A stretch of DNA of 56,592 bases from Acidimicrobiaceae bacterium (GCA_027451285.1 DAIDJP010000033.1:1-56592); one strand, 5' to 3'. Shown: positions 28,698 to 38,296, counted from the stretch's first letter. Made by a program: numbers and translations. The notes: a model not told the origin generated them from the letters alone.

Positions 28698-29665
28698 CGA
28701 GCGTTCCCTTCAATGCGAATGCGCGGGTTCACGAGGCCGAGCGCGATGTCGGCGAGAAGGTTACCCGCGAGGGTGAAGATCGCCACCAGCAGCGTGATCC
28801 CGAGAACGATCGGGACGTCGGAGTTCGTGGCGGCGAAGACGGTCTGGATGCCGAGCCCCCCGTAGTTGAAGACGCTCTCGATGATCAGTGCGCCTCCGAA
28901 GAGGCCGGGAATGGAGAGGCCGAGGATCGTGATGATCGGTCCCAGGGCGTTGCGGAAGGCGTGACGGAAGAGGACCCGTCGGTTCGAGCATCCCTTGGCC
29001 TTGGCAGTGCGTACGTAGTCCTGGACCAGCGTTTCGAGGATCGTGCCGCGCATGAAACGGCTCACGCCAGCGACGGAGAGCAGGGTCAGACAGCCGACGG
29101 GAAGGGCGAAGCCCACCGGATCGGTGAAGATCGCCCACGGGGCGACGCCCGACGGGGGCGAGGAGGGCAGGTGCAGGGTGTGGAAGCTGAAGGCGTCCAG
29201 GGCCAGCATGCAGAGTAGGAACGAGGGCATCGCGTAGAGGATGAACGCTGTTCCCGTCGCGGAGTAGTCGAAGACGGTGTTGCGCCGCGAGGCCTGGATG
29301 ATGCCCAGCGGCAGCGAAATGATCAGCGTCAGAATCAGGGCGCTAAGTGCGAGCCAGAGCGTACGCGGAACGTAGAGCGCAATCACGCCCCAAACCGACA
29401 TGTTCTGCTTGTAGGAGTGCCCCAGATTGAAGTGAAAGATCAACTGCGTCAAGTACGTCCAAAAGCGAACGAAGAACGGGTGGTTCATGCCGTTTTGCTG
29501 CGCCCATATCGCCAGATTGGCCGGTGTCGCGTGGGTGCCGAGAACGGCGTACGCCGGCGCCATGATTCCATTGGTTTGGAAGTACGGCAGAGAGAATGTC
29601 ACCAGCACCACGATGAGCAGAACGAGTAGTGACTGAGCGATCCTGCGAAGAATGTAATTCAACAC
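28694..29665 (-). CDS. dppB: Peptide ABC transporter permease, DppB type
   Basis: Permease of 323 residues starting with the classic MLNYILRRIAQSLLVLLIVV arm and span, a long periplasmic loop, then five spans with EAA loop AKAKGCSNRRVLFRHAFRNA. It pairs with DppC to form the channel. The GTG start sits 6 bases after TAGACT. The binding-protein gene upstream ends in a strong terminator, so this promoter can drive the permeases separately. Confidence 0.93.
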   Translation of the reverse strand: MLNYILRRIAQSLLVLLIVVLVTFSLPYFQTNGIMAPAYAVLGTHATPANLAIWAQQNGMNHPFFVRFWTYLTQLIFHFNLGHSYKQNMSVWGVIALYVPRTLWLALSALILTLIISLPLGIIQASRRNTVFDYSATGTAFILYAMPSFLLCMLALDAFSFHTLHLPSSPPSGVAPWAIFTDPVGFALPVGCLTLLSVAGVSRFMRGTILETLVQDYVRTAKAKGCSNRRVLFRHAFRNALGPIITILGLSIPGLFGGALIIESVFNYGGLGIQTVFAATNSDVPIVLGITLLVAIFTLAGNLLADIALGLVNPRIRIEGNAR

Positions 29666-29671
29666 GGGACG

Positions 29672-29677
29672 AGTCTA
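29672..29677 (-). promoter_or_regulatory. -10 box for leaderless dppB
   Basis: TAGACT on the minus strand, 6 bases before the GTG at 29665. Confidence 0.55.
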
Positions 29678-29719
29678 TCAGCGGGCTAATCGAGCACCTT
29701 GTCGCCCGGGGCCCTCGGA

Positions 29720-29761
29720 GACAAAAACAAGGGAGGGGCCCTTTCGGGCCCCTCCCTTGTT
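29720..29761 (-). terminator. Intrinsic terminator after the peptide-binding protein gene
   Basis: Perfect 16-bp stem (29726-29741 with 29746-29761) with a 4-base loop. On the minus strand the stem ends in TTGTT and is followed by a T-rich run (TTTGT), the form of a Rho-independent terminator. Confidence 0.9.
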
Positions 29762-29785
29762 ACGAGTGATGCGTGAAGCGACTGC

Positions 29786-31600
29786 TTAGTAGTGCAGGTA
29801 CTCCGGGTTCAAGTTGCCCAGCGGGTTCGGCGTCCAGCCGATCTTGCTCTTGAGCGTCTTGATCGTCTCACCCACCGCCGAGTTACCGGCGGGCATGTAC
29901 AGCACGGGCAGCTGCTGGGCGGCGTACTTGGCGTAGGCCGTCAGGTTCGCCGTGCCAAAGACCGTGGCGTTGACCAGCTTGGTCATCGTCGGGTCGTTGT
30001 ACGAGCCGGGGTTGAAGCCACTGCTCGGAGTGAAGAGGGACTCACCGGTCGGCAGGAAGTCCGGCGCGTAGGTCCAGCCACCGCCCCACCAGCACAGCTC
30101 GAAGCCGCCGCCACCGTTGCAGGAGCCGATGACGTTGTTGAACGTGGTGGTCGAGTATGACATGTTGATGCCAATGGAGTTCCAGTTGGCGATGTCAGCC
30201 GCGATCTCCTTGTCGTAGGCCGGGTAGCCGCTCAGGTAGATCATCTTGAGGTTGAGCGTGTAACCCTGGGTGATCCCCGCGCCACAGTTCCCCGCACCCG
30301 TTCCTGGGCTGGTGCAGGTCATGACGCCGTTCTGCATCGACCAACCGTGCGAGGTCAGCAAAGCCTTGGCCTTCGAGAGGTCGAACGGATACGGGTTGGG
30401 GAAGGGGGCACTCAGCGACTTCGGAGCCAACGTGGGCACCGGGCTGTAGTTGGCCTGGCCGTAACCCTTGAAGATGTTCTCCAGGATGCCGTTCTGGTCC
30501 ATCGCCATTTGGAGGGCCTGGCGGATGTAGAGCTGGGAGATCGCCGCCGACTTCGGGTCCTGGGGACTGAAGTTGAACGGTGCGTAGTTAAAGCCCCAGT
30601 TCACACCCGTCGACATGTTGTAGCGGCTCGACAGGTTGCCCCAGTTCGGACCGACCTTGCCCGGCGCGGGGGCCGGGGCGGTCAGAACGCCCGGGTCGAC
30701 GTAGCCGAGGTCGATCTTGCCGGCCTGGAGGTCGTTCTCTTCAGCCTGCGTGGAGGTGTAGGCCACGAGCTTGAAGTACCTGACCATCGCCTTCTGCGGG
30801 CCGGAGTAGTGGGTGTTGGGCTGGAACGTCGCGTTGCCGAGGTTGTCGAAGCTCGTCAAGCGCCACGGGCCGTCAACACCGCTCTGCCACAGGCTGCCGG
30901 TGTAGGTGTTGGTCTTGCCGGACAGGTTGTCGAGGTAGGCCTCAACGTTCTTGCAGGCCACCTTGGTCGAGGCGGCGCCGTAGGCGCCACCGGCGCAGTT
31001 GGCCTTGCCGCCCGCGGTGCGGTCCCAGGTGTTGGGGAACGGCGTGATCATCGACAGGTTGTTATAGAGCAGCCACGTCGGGTTAAGCGACCGGGTGAAG
31101 TGCAGGACCACGGTGTTGCCGTGTCCCGAGGCGCTCTTAATCAATGTCGGGATGCTCAGCGAGCCGTTGAATCCGCAGTACGACGTCGGGTCGGCGTTGT
31201 ACATGTTGAGGAAGAACATCACGGACTGGGCGTTCACGGGCTGACCGTCAGCGAACTTCCAACCCTTCATCGTGATGGTCGCAGTCCTGTTGCCATTGCT
31301 CATCTTGGGCATCTGGGCGAGGGACAGCTGCGGCTGGACCGCAACCGAGGCACCGAGGCCGAAGTAGTACAGGGGGCGGAACATCAGTTCTTGGAACTGA
31401 TTAATCGTGCTGACCGAGAAGTAGGCGCATCCCATGTACGGGAAGATGTAGTTCGGGTTAGCGCCCGCACCCTCCGCAAACGTGATCGTCCCTGATGGGG
31501 CCGCCGCCCCACTCACGGTCGGAGCAATGAGACCCATGGACAACGCACTGGCGACAGCGCCAATGGTCATTCCGAGTCGTAGTTTGCGTCCTAATTGCAT
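29786..31600 (-). CDS. Peptide ABC transporter substrate-binding protein (SBP family 5)
   Basis: Secreted binding protein of 604 residues delivering peptides to the adjoining permeases. It begins with a signal peptide (Arg/Lys, then LGMTIGAVASALSMGLIAP) and a likely signal peptidase I site at SGAAA; no lipobox Cys is present, which is unusual for a Gram-positive binding protein, so anchoring is unclear. The family-5 fold shows in FADGQPVNAQSVMFFLNMY, PNTHYSGPQKAMVRYFKL, IRQALQMAMDQNGILENIF and the C-terminal WWGGGWTYAPDF. ATG 31600 is chosen because GGGAGG lies 9 bases ahead and the signal peptide starts there; the open frame extends further upstream. Confidence 0.92.
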   Translation of the reverse strand: MQLGRKLRLGMTIGAVASALSMGLIAPTVSGAAAPSGTITFAEGAGANPNYIFPYMGCAYFSVSTINQFQELMFRPLYYFGLGASVAVQPQLSLAQMPKMSNGNRTATITMKGWKFADGQPVNAQSVMFFLNMYNADPTSYCGFNGSLSIPTLIKSASGHGNTVVLHFTRSLNPTWLLYNNLSMITPFPNTWDRTAGGKANCAGGAYGAASTKVACKNVEAYLDNLSGKTNTYTGSLWQSGVDGPWRLTSFDNLGNATFQPNTHYSGPQKAMVRYFKLVAYTSTQAEENDLQAGKIDLGYVDPGVLTAPAPAPGKVGPNWGNLSSRYNMSTGVNWGFNYAPFNFSPQDPKSAAISQLYIRQALQMAMDQNGILENIFKGYGQANYSPVPTLAPKSLSAPFPNPYPFDLSKAKALLTSHGWSMQNGVMTCTSPGTGAGNCGAGITQGYTLNLKMIYLSGYPAYDKEIAADIANWNSIGINMSYSTTTFNNVIGSCNGGGGFELCWWGGGWTYAPDFLPTGESLFTPSSGFNPGSYNDPTMTKLVNATVFGTANLTAYAKYAAQQLPVLYMPAGNSAVGETIKTLKSKIGWTPNPLGNLNPEYLHY

Positions 31601-31795
31601 ATTGAATTGCCTCCCAGTGCCACCGGAGTGGTCACAATTGCTTTGCTTACCCATCTCAGATGGACTCGTGGCAACTGTATCGGCTGGTTGGGGGTCAAAC
31701 AAGTTCATCCCCCCTCTTGAGCGCGGACTTTTCCAGCGCCTGAATGTCGTACTTACCAAGCGGTAGTTGGCCTTTGGCCCAACATTGCGATTTGG

Positions 31796-32704
31796 TTAAT
31801 TACCGGACGTAAGAACGGAGGTGACGATAGACCTTGCGTCGACGCTGTCGAAGGTGAACCCGCTCTCCAGGAGGCGGGTCGGTACGACGCGTTGACTGGC
31901 CAAGAGGGCGCCGTCGACGAGCCCTTCACCGAGAGCGAGTGCCAGCGCGGCGCGTGGCACGGCGAGCACCGCTGGACGTCGTAGGGCAGTACCCAGCACC
32001 CGGGTGAAGGCGGCGTTGGTGAGCGGAGTCGGCGCCGTGAGGTTGAAGGGTCCGCGCACCTCGTGATCGAGCAACCACACGATGGCGCGAACTTCGTCGG
32101 CCAGGGAGATCGGACTGAGCCACTGGCGACCGCGACCCAGGCGTCCGCCCAGGCCCAGACGGAACAACGGAAGCTGGCGCGAGAGCGCACCGCCGTGGAC
32201 GTCGAGCACGATGCCGGTGCGCACGTGCGCCACGCGCACGCCCGACGGAGAACGCTCGGCCGCCGCCTCCCAGTCCACGCAGAGCCGGGCGAGGAAGTCA
32301 TTGCCCGCCGAGGAGGTCTCGTCGAGGATCTCGTCGCCGCGCGAGCCGTAGTAGCCAATCGCTGCACCGTTGATCAAGGTGGTGGCCCCGAGGTCCTCGA
32401 GGGACCCGACGATTAGGTCGGTGGCGTCGAGGCGCGAGGATCGAAGGAGCTCTTTGCGAGCCTCGCTCCAGCGCCGGTCGCCGATGCCGGCCCCCGCGAG
32501 GTTGACCACGGCGTCGAGTGGGCCCACCCGACGAGCGTCGTCGAGGTCGAGCACGCCGCGCGCGGGATCCCAACGAATGGACGGAGCGCTCGTCGCGGGG
32601 CTCTCGGGCCGCACGAAGCGTACGATCTCGTCGCCACGCGCCGAGAGCTCGCGCGCCAGCGCCGTAGCGATGAAGCCGCTCGCTCCGCCTAGGCCGACGC
32701 GCAC
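31796..32704 (-). CDS. TIGR01777-type NAD(P)-dependent epimerase family protein
   Basis: A 302-residue SDR-like protein of the YfcH/TIGR01777 family, whose reaction is unknown. It shows the nucleotide motif GGASGFIA at 7-14, VVNLAGAGIGDRRW, GAAIGYYGSRGDEILDE, and the family C-terminus with PISLADEVRAIVWLLDH and GPFNLTAPTPLTN. Length is normal. Its start overlaps the end of the hydrolase gene by 16 bases, so they form an operon. Confidence 0.9.
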   Translation of the reverse strand: MRVGLGGASGFIATALARELSARGDEIVRFVRPESPATSAPSIRWDPARGVLDLDDARRVGPLDAVVNLAGAGIGDRRWSEARKELLRSSRLDATDLIVGSLEDLGATTLINGAAIGYYGSRGDEILDETSSAGNDFLARLCVDWEAAAERSPSGVRVAHVRTGIVLDVHGGALSRQLPLFRLGLGGRLGRGRQWLSPISLADEVRAIVWLLDHEVRGPFNLTAPTPLTNAAFTRVLGTALRRPAVLAVPRAALALALGEGLVDGALLASQRVVPTRLLESGFTFDSVDARSIVTSVLTSGN

Positions 32705-33495
32705 GTGTCCTGCCAGAGGGTAGTGAGCAGCTCGGCCAGCTGATCGGGGTTGGCCAGGTGGGCGCCGTGGCCCGCGTCCGTCATCTCCACGGTGCGCATC
32801 GCGTAACGGCTGGCGAGGAGGGCCGCCAACTCGCGGTAATAGGGCGCAAGCATTCCGTCACCATGGACGTAGGCCGCGCTGGTCGAGAGGTCGGACAGGT
32901 CGAAAGGCGCGCTCGCGCGCACACTGCGCAGGTCGGCGAGCAGGGCCGGTCCGTCGAGTCGTCGGGACTCCTTCTCGGCGTCGTTCAGGCGCTCCCACGC
33001 GCTGCGCGACACCATGCGCTTGAAGAAGATCTCGGCCTCTTCGCGCGGGTCCTCCCCGAGGACCGGTCGGGAGTGCTCGCGCGGCAGGACCCAGGGCAGG
33101 GGGGACTCGTAGGCGACGACCAGGTCGACGAGCCCGGGCTCGGCGATGGCGGCGCCCAGGGCCACGACGCCACCCACGCTGTGGCCGAAGACGAGCACGG
33201 GCGAGTTCGCCTGCTCGGCGCGGATCAAGGCGAGCAGATCGGTCACGTGCTCGTCGTGGGTTCCCACGCCCAGCGCGCGCGAGCCCTGATATCCCCGTCG
33301 GTCGTACGTCACCAGATCGAACCGCTCGAGGCGGCGTGCGATACGCGCGAAGGAACCACCGCGGTCGAGGCCGCCATGGACGCAGATCACGCTGGCCAGG
33401 GGATGCTCGACGCGCCGTTCCGCAACCGCGAGGCCCGGCACCGGAGGCGAGGCCATCGCGCGCAGTCCTCGGAGGGGTTGCATCGCGGTGTCCAC
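32689..33495 (-). CDS. Alpha/beta hydrolase
   Basis: A 268-residue alpha/beta-fold hydrolase. Visible are the oxyanion-region strand SVICVHGGLDRGGSF, the nucleophile elbow GHSVGG with Ser106, and the catalytic His near the C-terminus in DAGHGAHLANP. Substrate unknown. GTG start 6 bases after TAAGTT, so leaderless; divergent from kgd, whose -10 box lies 48 bases away. Confidence 0.88.
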   Translation of the reverse strand: MDTAMQPLRGLRAMASPPVPGLAVAERRVEHPLASVICVHGGLDRGGSFARIARRLERFDLVTYDRRGYQGSRALGVGTHDEHVTDLLALIRAEQANSPVLVFGHSVGGVVALGAAIAEPGLVDLVVAYESPLPWVLPREHSRPVLGEDPREEAEIFFKRMVSRSAWERLNDAEKESRRLDGPALLADLRSVRASAPFDLSDLSTSAAYVHGDGMLAPYYRELAALLASRYAMRTVEMTDAGHGAHLANPDQLAELLTTLWQDTCASA

Positions 33496-33501
33496 GGCGC
33501 G

Positions 33502-33507
33502 AACTTA
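33502..33507 (-). promoter_or_regulatory. -10 box for leaderless hydrolase gene
   Basis: TAAGTT on the minus strand, 6 bases before the GTG at 33495. Confidence 0.5.
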
Positions 33508-33554
33508 CCCGCTCGCCCGGCGGGCCGACCACGTTGAATCCACGAGCCTCGGCC

Positions 33555-33560
33555 TAGGCT
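33555..33560 (+). promoter_or_regulatory. -10 box for leaderless kgd
   Basis: TAGGCT 6 bases before the GTG at 33567. Confidence 0.6.
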
Positions 33561-33566
33561 GGTCGC

Positions 33567-36500
33567 GTGACTGCCCCCTCCGAACCTTCCTCGTCGGCGC
33601 ACAAGGGGTCCTTCGGGCCCAACGCGTGGCTGGTCGACGACATGTATGACCGTTTCCTCCTCGACCCCGACTCGGTGTCGCCGAGCTGGCGCGAGTTCTT
33701 CGCCGACTACCAGCGCTCGACGGTGCCGACCGTGACGACATCCGTGCTGGCGACCCCGGCCGCCCCCGCGGCCCCCGCGCCGGCCAAGGTCACCGCCGGA
33801 GAAGGCGCCGTGGCCCTTCGTGGCGCGTCGGCGCGCATCGTGACCAACATGGTCGCGAGTCTGGGCGTTCCCACCGCGACGAGCGTGCGCACCGTCGCGG
33901 CCCGCCTGCTCGAGATCAACCGCACCGCGCTCAATGAGAATCTGGCGCGTACCAGCGGTGCCAAGGTCTCCTTCACCCACTTCATTGCGTACGCGGTCGT
34001 CAAGGGCCTTGGCGCCGTGCCCTCGATGAACTCGACCTTCGTCGAAGCCGTCGACGCCAAGGGCACGCCCGGCGTGATCCACCACGAACACGTTGGCCTG
34101 GGACTCGCGGTCGACGTCGAGCGGGCCGACGGCACGCGCAACTTGCTGGTGCCAGTCATCCGCGACGCGGACACCCTTGACTTTCGGGGATTCCTCCTCG
34201 CGTACGAGGACCTCGTGCGCAAGGTCCACGCGGGCACCTTCGGCGCGGACGACTTCGTCGGAGCGACGGTCTCCCTGACCAATCCCGGGACGCTCGGCAC
34301 GGTCCAGTCGGTGCCGCGACTCATGCCCGGCCAGGGCGCGATCATCGGGGTGGGCGCCCTCGCCTGGCCGGCCGGCTTCGAGGCGGCGGACCCGCGGGCC
34401 CTCGCCGAGATGGGCGTCGGCAAGGTCATGTCGCTCACGTCAACCTACGACCACCGGATCATCCAGGGCGCGGAGTCGGGGCTGTTCCTCAAGTACGTCG
34501 CCGAGTGCCTGACGGGCGCCCACGACTTCTACGAGGAGATCTTCTCGTCCCTGGGAGTTCCCTACGAGCCCTCGCACTGGGCGAACGACCGCAACCCGGG
34601 CTTCGAGGACAACGACGAGCGCACGCTCAAGCACATCCGGGTCCAGGAGCTCATCAACATGTATCGGGTGCGCGGGCACCTCTACGCGCACCTCGACCCC
34701 CTGCACGCCGACCCGCCGCCGCTGCACCCCGAGCTCGAGATCGACACCTACGGGCTGACGATGTGGGACCTGCAGCGCTCCTTCGTCGTCGCGGGCCTCG
34801 CCGGAAAGCGCGAGGCCACCCTGGCCGAGATCCTGTCGATCCTGCGCGACGCCTATTGCCGCACGATCGGCATCGAGTATGGCCACATCATGGATCCCGC
34901 CCAGAAGCGTTGGATCCAAGAGCGCGTCGAGGGAGTGCGCGTGACGACCACGCGCGACCAGCAGCACCGGATCCTGCGTGCGCTCAACGAGGCCGAGGTC
35001 TTCGAGCGCTTCCTGCATTCGCGTTACGTGGGTCAGAAGCGCTTCGGCCTCGAAGGCGGCGAGTCGACGATCGTGGCTCTGCACACCATCCTGGACGCCG
35101 CAGCCGAGGAGGGCCTCAGCGAGGCCGTCATCGGCATGGCCCACCGCGGACGGCTCAACGTGCTGGCCAACGTCGTGGGCAAATCCTACAGCGACATCTT
35201 CTCCGAGTTCGAGGGCAACCTCGACCCCGAGAGCGTCCAGGGCAGCGGCGACGTGAAGTACCACAAGGGCGCGCGCGGCGCCTACGTCAGCTCCTCGGGC
35301 GTGGAGATCGCCGTGTCAATGGCCTCGAACCCGTCGCACCTCGAGGCGGTCAGCCCCGTGGTCGAGGGCGTCGTGCGCGCCAAGCAGGACCTCGTCCTGA
35401 CCCCGGATGACGGGTCGAGCTCGGCGATGCCCTCGGGGCGCTTCCCGTACCTGCCGATCCTGATCCACGGTGACGCGGCCTTCGCGGGCCAGGGCGTGGT
35501 CGCCGAGACCCTCAACCTCTCGCAGCTCTCGGGCTATCGAGTAGGTGGGGCGATCCACATCGTCATCAACAACCAGGTGGGATTCACCACCGCTCCGGAC
35601 TCGGCGCGCTCGAGCTTCTATCCCACTGACGTCGCCAAGATGATCCAGGCGCCGATCTTCCACGTCAACGGCGACGACCCCGAGGCCTGCGCGCGCGCGG
35701 CTCAGCTGGCCTTTGACTACCGCGAGACGTTCCGTCGCGACGTCGTGCTCGACATCGTCTGCTACCGGCGCCACGGCCACAACGAGGGCGACGACCCGAG
35801 CTACACCCAGCCCCTCATGTACAAGATCATCGACCAGATGCGTTCGGTGCGAAAGATCTACACCGAGACACTGGTGCGCCGCGGCGACATCTCCCTCGAA
35901 GAGGCCGAGGCCGCTCTCGACGAGTTCAACGCCCGACTGCAGAGCGTGCTCGACGAGGTGCGCACGGTCCCGGTGCCCACCCTCTCGGGCGTGCCCGTGG
36001 CCGAGGTGCCCGCCGACCTGGCGGCACCCGCGACGGGGGTGGCGCGTGACGTGCTGCTCGGCGTGGCGCGCGCCACGATGACGGCCCCGGAGGGCTTCGT
36101 GATCCACCCCAAGCTCGAGCGCCAGTTCACCCAGCGCGCCAACGCCCTCGAGGCCGGCGAAGTCGACTGGGCCCTCGGCGAGGCGCTGGCTTTCGGCACG
36201 CTCGTGATGGAGGGTGCCAACGTGCGCCTGATGGGTCAGGACTCGCGGCGCGGGACGTTCTCGCACCGCCACGCGGCGCTCTTTGACTACGACAACGGCT
36301 CAACCTTCGTGCCGTTGTCGCACCTCGAGGGGGCGACGGGCTTCTTCACGGTGCGTGACTCGCTCTTGAGCGAGTACGCCGCCCTGGGCTTCGAGTACGG
36401 CTACTCGGTCGAGGCCACCAACACCCTGGTGGCCTGGGAGGCGCAGTTCGGCGACTTCGTCAACGGGGCCGAGATCATCATCGACAACTTCCTGGTGGCC

Positions 36501-37181
36501 GCGGAGGACAAGTGGGGTCAGCAGTCGAGCCTCGTGATGCTGCTGCCGCACGGCTACGAGGGTCAGGGTCCCGAGCACTCCAGCGGACGACTCGAGCGCT
36601 TCTTGTCGTTGTGCGCGCGCAACAACCTGCGCGTGGCCCAGCCCACGAGCGCCGCGCAGTACTTCCACCTCCTGCGCAGCCAGGTGCGCCGCGAGCACGT
36701 GACGCCGCTGATCGTCTTCACCCCGAAGTCGATGCTGCGCGCGGCCGCGGTGCGCTCGCCGCTCGCCGACTTCGAGTCGGGCCGCTTCGAGCGGGTCCTC
36801 GACGACACCGCCGTCGAACGGGCCGCGGTCACGCGCGTCGTGCTCGCGACGGGCAAGATCGCCCACGAGGCGATTCTCCGCCGCGACGAGGTCGGCGCGC
36901 GCCACGTCGCCATCGTGCGCGTCGAGCAGATCTACCCCTGGCCCCACGACGACCTCGACGCGGTGTTCGCGTCCTACCCGGCCCTGGAGGAAGTGGTGTG
37001 GCTCCAGGAGGAGCCGACGAACATGGGCGCCTGGCCCTTCGTCCACCACCAGGTCCACGCCCAGCTGCGTGACATGACGGTGCGCCACGTGGCGCGCGCG
37101 GAGTCGGCCAGCCCCGCGACGGGTAGCTCCCTGGTGCACGCGGCCGAACAGGCCGATCTGTTGGCGCGGGCGATTCTCTGA
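33567..37181 (+). CDS. kgd: Multifunctional 2-oxoglutarate dehydrogenase (E2-E1 fusion)
   Basis: TCA-cycle enzyme of 1204 residues oxidising 2-oxoglutarate toward succinyl-CoA. Order of domains: N-terminal E1o helix (WLVDDMYDRFLLDPDSVSPS), an Ala/Pro linker, an E2o-type acyltransferase catalytic domain at about 80-330 with YDHRIIQG, then the full ThDP-dependent E1o from about 340 (VQELINMYRVRGHLYAHLDP, GDAAFAGQGVVAETLNLSQL, the SYTQP and GHNEGDDPS segments). There is no lipoyl domain, as is normal for actinobacterial Kgd, which works with lipoylated E2p elsewhere. The TGA stop shares its last base with the next gene's ATG. GarA-type regulation is known for the family but not visible here. Confidence 0.97.
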   Translation: MTAPSEPSSSAHKGSFGPNAWLVDDMYDRFLLDPDSVSPSWREFFADYQRSTVPTVTTSVLATPAAPAAPAPAKVTAGEGAVALRGASARIVTNMVASLGVPTATSVRTVAARLLEINRTALNENLARTSGAKVSFTHFIAYAVVKGLGAVPSMNSTFVEAVDAKGTPGVIHHEHVGLGLAVDVERADGTRNLLVPVIRDADTLDFRGFLLAYEDLVRKVHAGTFGADDFVGATVSLTNPGTLGTVQSVPRLMPGQGAIIGVGALAWPAGFEAADPRALAEMGVGKVMSLTSTYDHRIIQGAESGLFLKYVAECLTGAHDFYEEIFSSLGVPYEPSHWANDRNPGFEDNDERTLKHIRVQELINMYRVRGHLYAHLDPLHADPPPLHPELEIDTYGLTMWDLQRSFVVAGLAGKREATLAEILSILRDAYCRTIGIEYGHIMDPAQKRWIQERVEGVRVTTTRDQQHRILRALNEAEVFERFLHSRYVGQKRFGLEGGESTIVALHTILDAAAEEGLSEAVIGMAHRGRLNVLANVVGKSYSDIFSEFEGNLDPESVQGSGDVKYHKGARGAYVSSSGVEIAVSMASNPSHLEAVSPVVEGVVRAKQDLVLTPDDGSSSAMPSGRFPYLPILIHGDAAFAGQGVVAETLNLSQLSGYRVGGAIHIVINNQVGFTTAPDSARSSFYPTDVAKMIQAPIFHVNGDDPEACARAAQLAFDYRETFRRDVVLDIVCYRRHGHNEGDDPSYTQPLMYKIIDQMRSVRKIYTETLVRRGDISLEEAEAALDEFNARLQSVLDEVRTVPVPTLSGVPVAEVPADLAAPATGVARDVLLGVARATMTAPEGFVIHPKLERQFTQRANALEAGEVDWALGEALAFGTLVMEGANVRLMGQDSRRGTFSHRHAALFDYDNGSTFVPLSHLEGATGFFTVRDSLLSEYAALGFEYGYSVEATNTLVAWEAQFGDFVNGAEIIIDNFLVAAEDKWGQQSSLVMLLPHGYEGQGPEHSSGRLERFLSLCARNNLRVAQPTSAAQYFHLLRSQVRREHVTPLIVFTPKSMLRAAAVRSPLADFESGRFERVLDDTAVERAAVTRVVLATGKIAHEAILRRDEVGARHVAIVRVEQIYPWPHDDLDAVFASYPALEEVVWLQEEPTNMGAWPFVHHQVHAQLRDMTVRHVARAESASPATGSSLVHAAEQADLLARAIL

Positions 37182-38296
37182 TGGCGACGCGCACGCGCCC
37201 GAGGGTCGTGGTTGACGGCTCAAACCTGGCGACCGAGGGCCGGACCCTGCCCAGCCTGGCCCAGCTCGACGACGCGCTGGCCGCCTTCATCGACGAGAAC
37301 CCGACGGCCGAGATCATCGTCGTGACCGACGCGAGCTTCTCGCACCGCGTGGAGGTGAGCGAGCGCTCGCGCTTCAAGGAGCTCGAGCTGGCCGGACGCA
37401 TCGTGACTCCACCGGCCGGCGCGATCGGTCGCGGCGACGCGTTCATCTTGAAGATCGCCGACCGGATCAACGCCATCGTCTTGAGCAACGACTCCTTCCA
37501 GGAGTTCCACGACGAGTACCCCTGGCTCTTTGACGTGGGTCGACTCATCGGTGGCAAGCCGGTGCCGATGGTTGGATGGGTGTTCACGCCGCGTCTACCG
37601 GTGCGCAACGTCAAGAAGCCCCGCGCGGTGAAGAAGCTCGCCGTCGAACTGCCCGGCGGCGTCCAGCCCACCATCGGCACGACGCTCACCCCGGTCAAGA
37701 AGACGACCAAGCGCGCGGCGAAGGCGCCGGCGAAGGTCGCGAAGAAGGCGACCAAGGCCGTCAAGGCCGACAAGGCGGAGAAGGCCCCGGAGAGGACCCC
37801 GATCGCCAAGGCCCCCGTGTCCAAGGCCCCCGCCGAGAAGGCGCCGGAAAAGGTCCCGGCGGAGAAGACCGGACGCGCCGCGAAGAAGGCGCCCGCGCGC
37901 CCGGCCAAGCGGGCCGCCAAGGCCGTTCCGGCCGAACGGGAAGTTCCGGTCGTTCCCGCCGACGGTCAGGAGTCGCTCGAGAAGCCCACGACGACCCCCG
38001 TCCTGCGACGCGGGCGCCAGCCGGTGAATCCCGAGGCGAGCTTCGCCCAGTTCCGCGCCGCCCACAAGGTCGGTACGCGCGTCGAGGGAGAGGTGACCGC
38101 CTTCACTTCCCACGGAGCGGTCATCCGCGTGGCGACCAAGGGCGGCGGCTACGTCGAGTGCTACGCGCCGACCACCTTGCTCGGCTCGCCCGCACCGGCG
38201 CGGGCGCGCGACGTGCTCTCACGAGGCGATCGCGTGAGCTTTCGCCTCGTGACCGTTGACGACGAGCGCCGGATCGCGGAGTTGTCGCTCCTATGA
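37181..38296 (+). CDS. NYN/Zc3h12a-like ribonuclease fused to an S1-like domain
   Basis: A 371-residue protein of three parts. Residues 1-140 are a PIN-fold NYN domain of the Zc3h12a type, with acidic positions in VVVDGSN (Asp12), VVTDASF (Asp50), GRGDAFILKIAD (Asp86) and VLSNDSFQEF (Asp104); the SND motif matches that of animal Regnase/MCPIP1. Residues about 145-285 are a Lys/Ala/Pro-rich, probably disordered and nucleic-acid-binding linker. Residues about 290-371 look like an S1/OB-fold RNA-binding domain (VGTRVEGEVTAFTSHGAVIRV). It is likely an endoribonuclease acting on bound RNA. It is translationally coupled to kgd and to the fabZ-like gene. The target is unknown. Confidence 0.78.
   Translation: MATRTRPRVVVDGSNLATEGRTLPSLAQLDDALAAFIDENPTAEIIVVTDASFSHRVEVSERSRFKELELAGRIVTPPAGAIGRGDAFILKIADRINAIVLSNDSFQEFHDEYPWLFDVGRLIGGKPVPMVGWVFTPRLPVRNVKKPRAVKKLAVELPGGVQPTIGTTLTPVKKTTKRAAKAPAKVAKKATKAVKADKAEKAPERTPIAKAPVSKAPAEKAPEKVPAEKTGRAAKKAPARPAKRAAKAVPAEREVPVVPADGQESLEKPTTTPVLRRGRQPVNPEASFAQFRAAHKVGTRVEGEVTAFTSHGAVIRVATKGGGYVECYAPTTLLGSPAPARARDVLSRGDRVSFRLVTVDDERRIAELSLL

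Noticed and set aside
31764..31782. Hairpin GTTGGGCC-AAA-GGCCAAC after the epimerase gene
   Set aside because: Needs a bulge and has no T run on the minus strand; could be chance in this composition.
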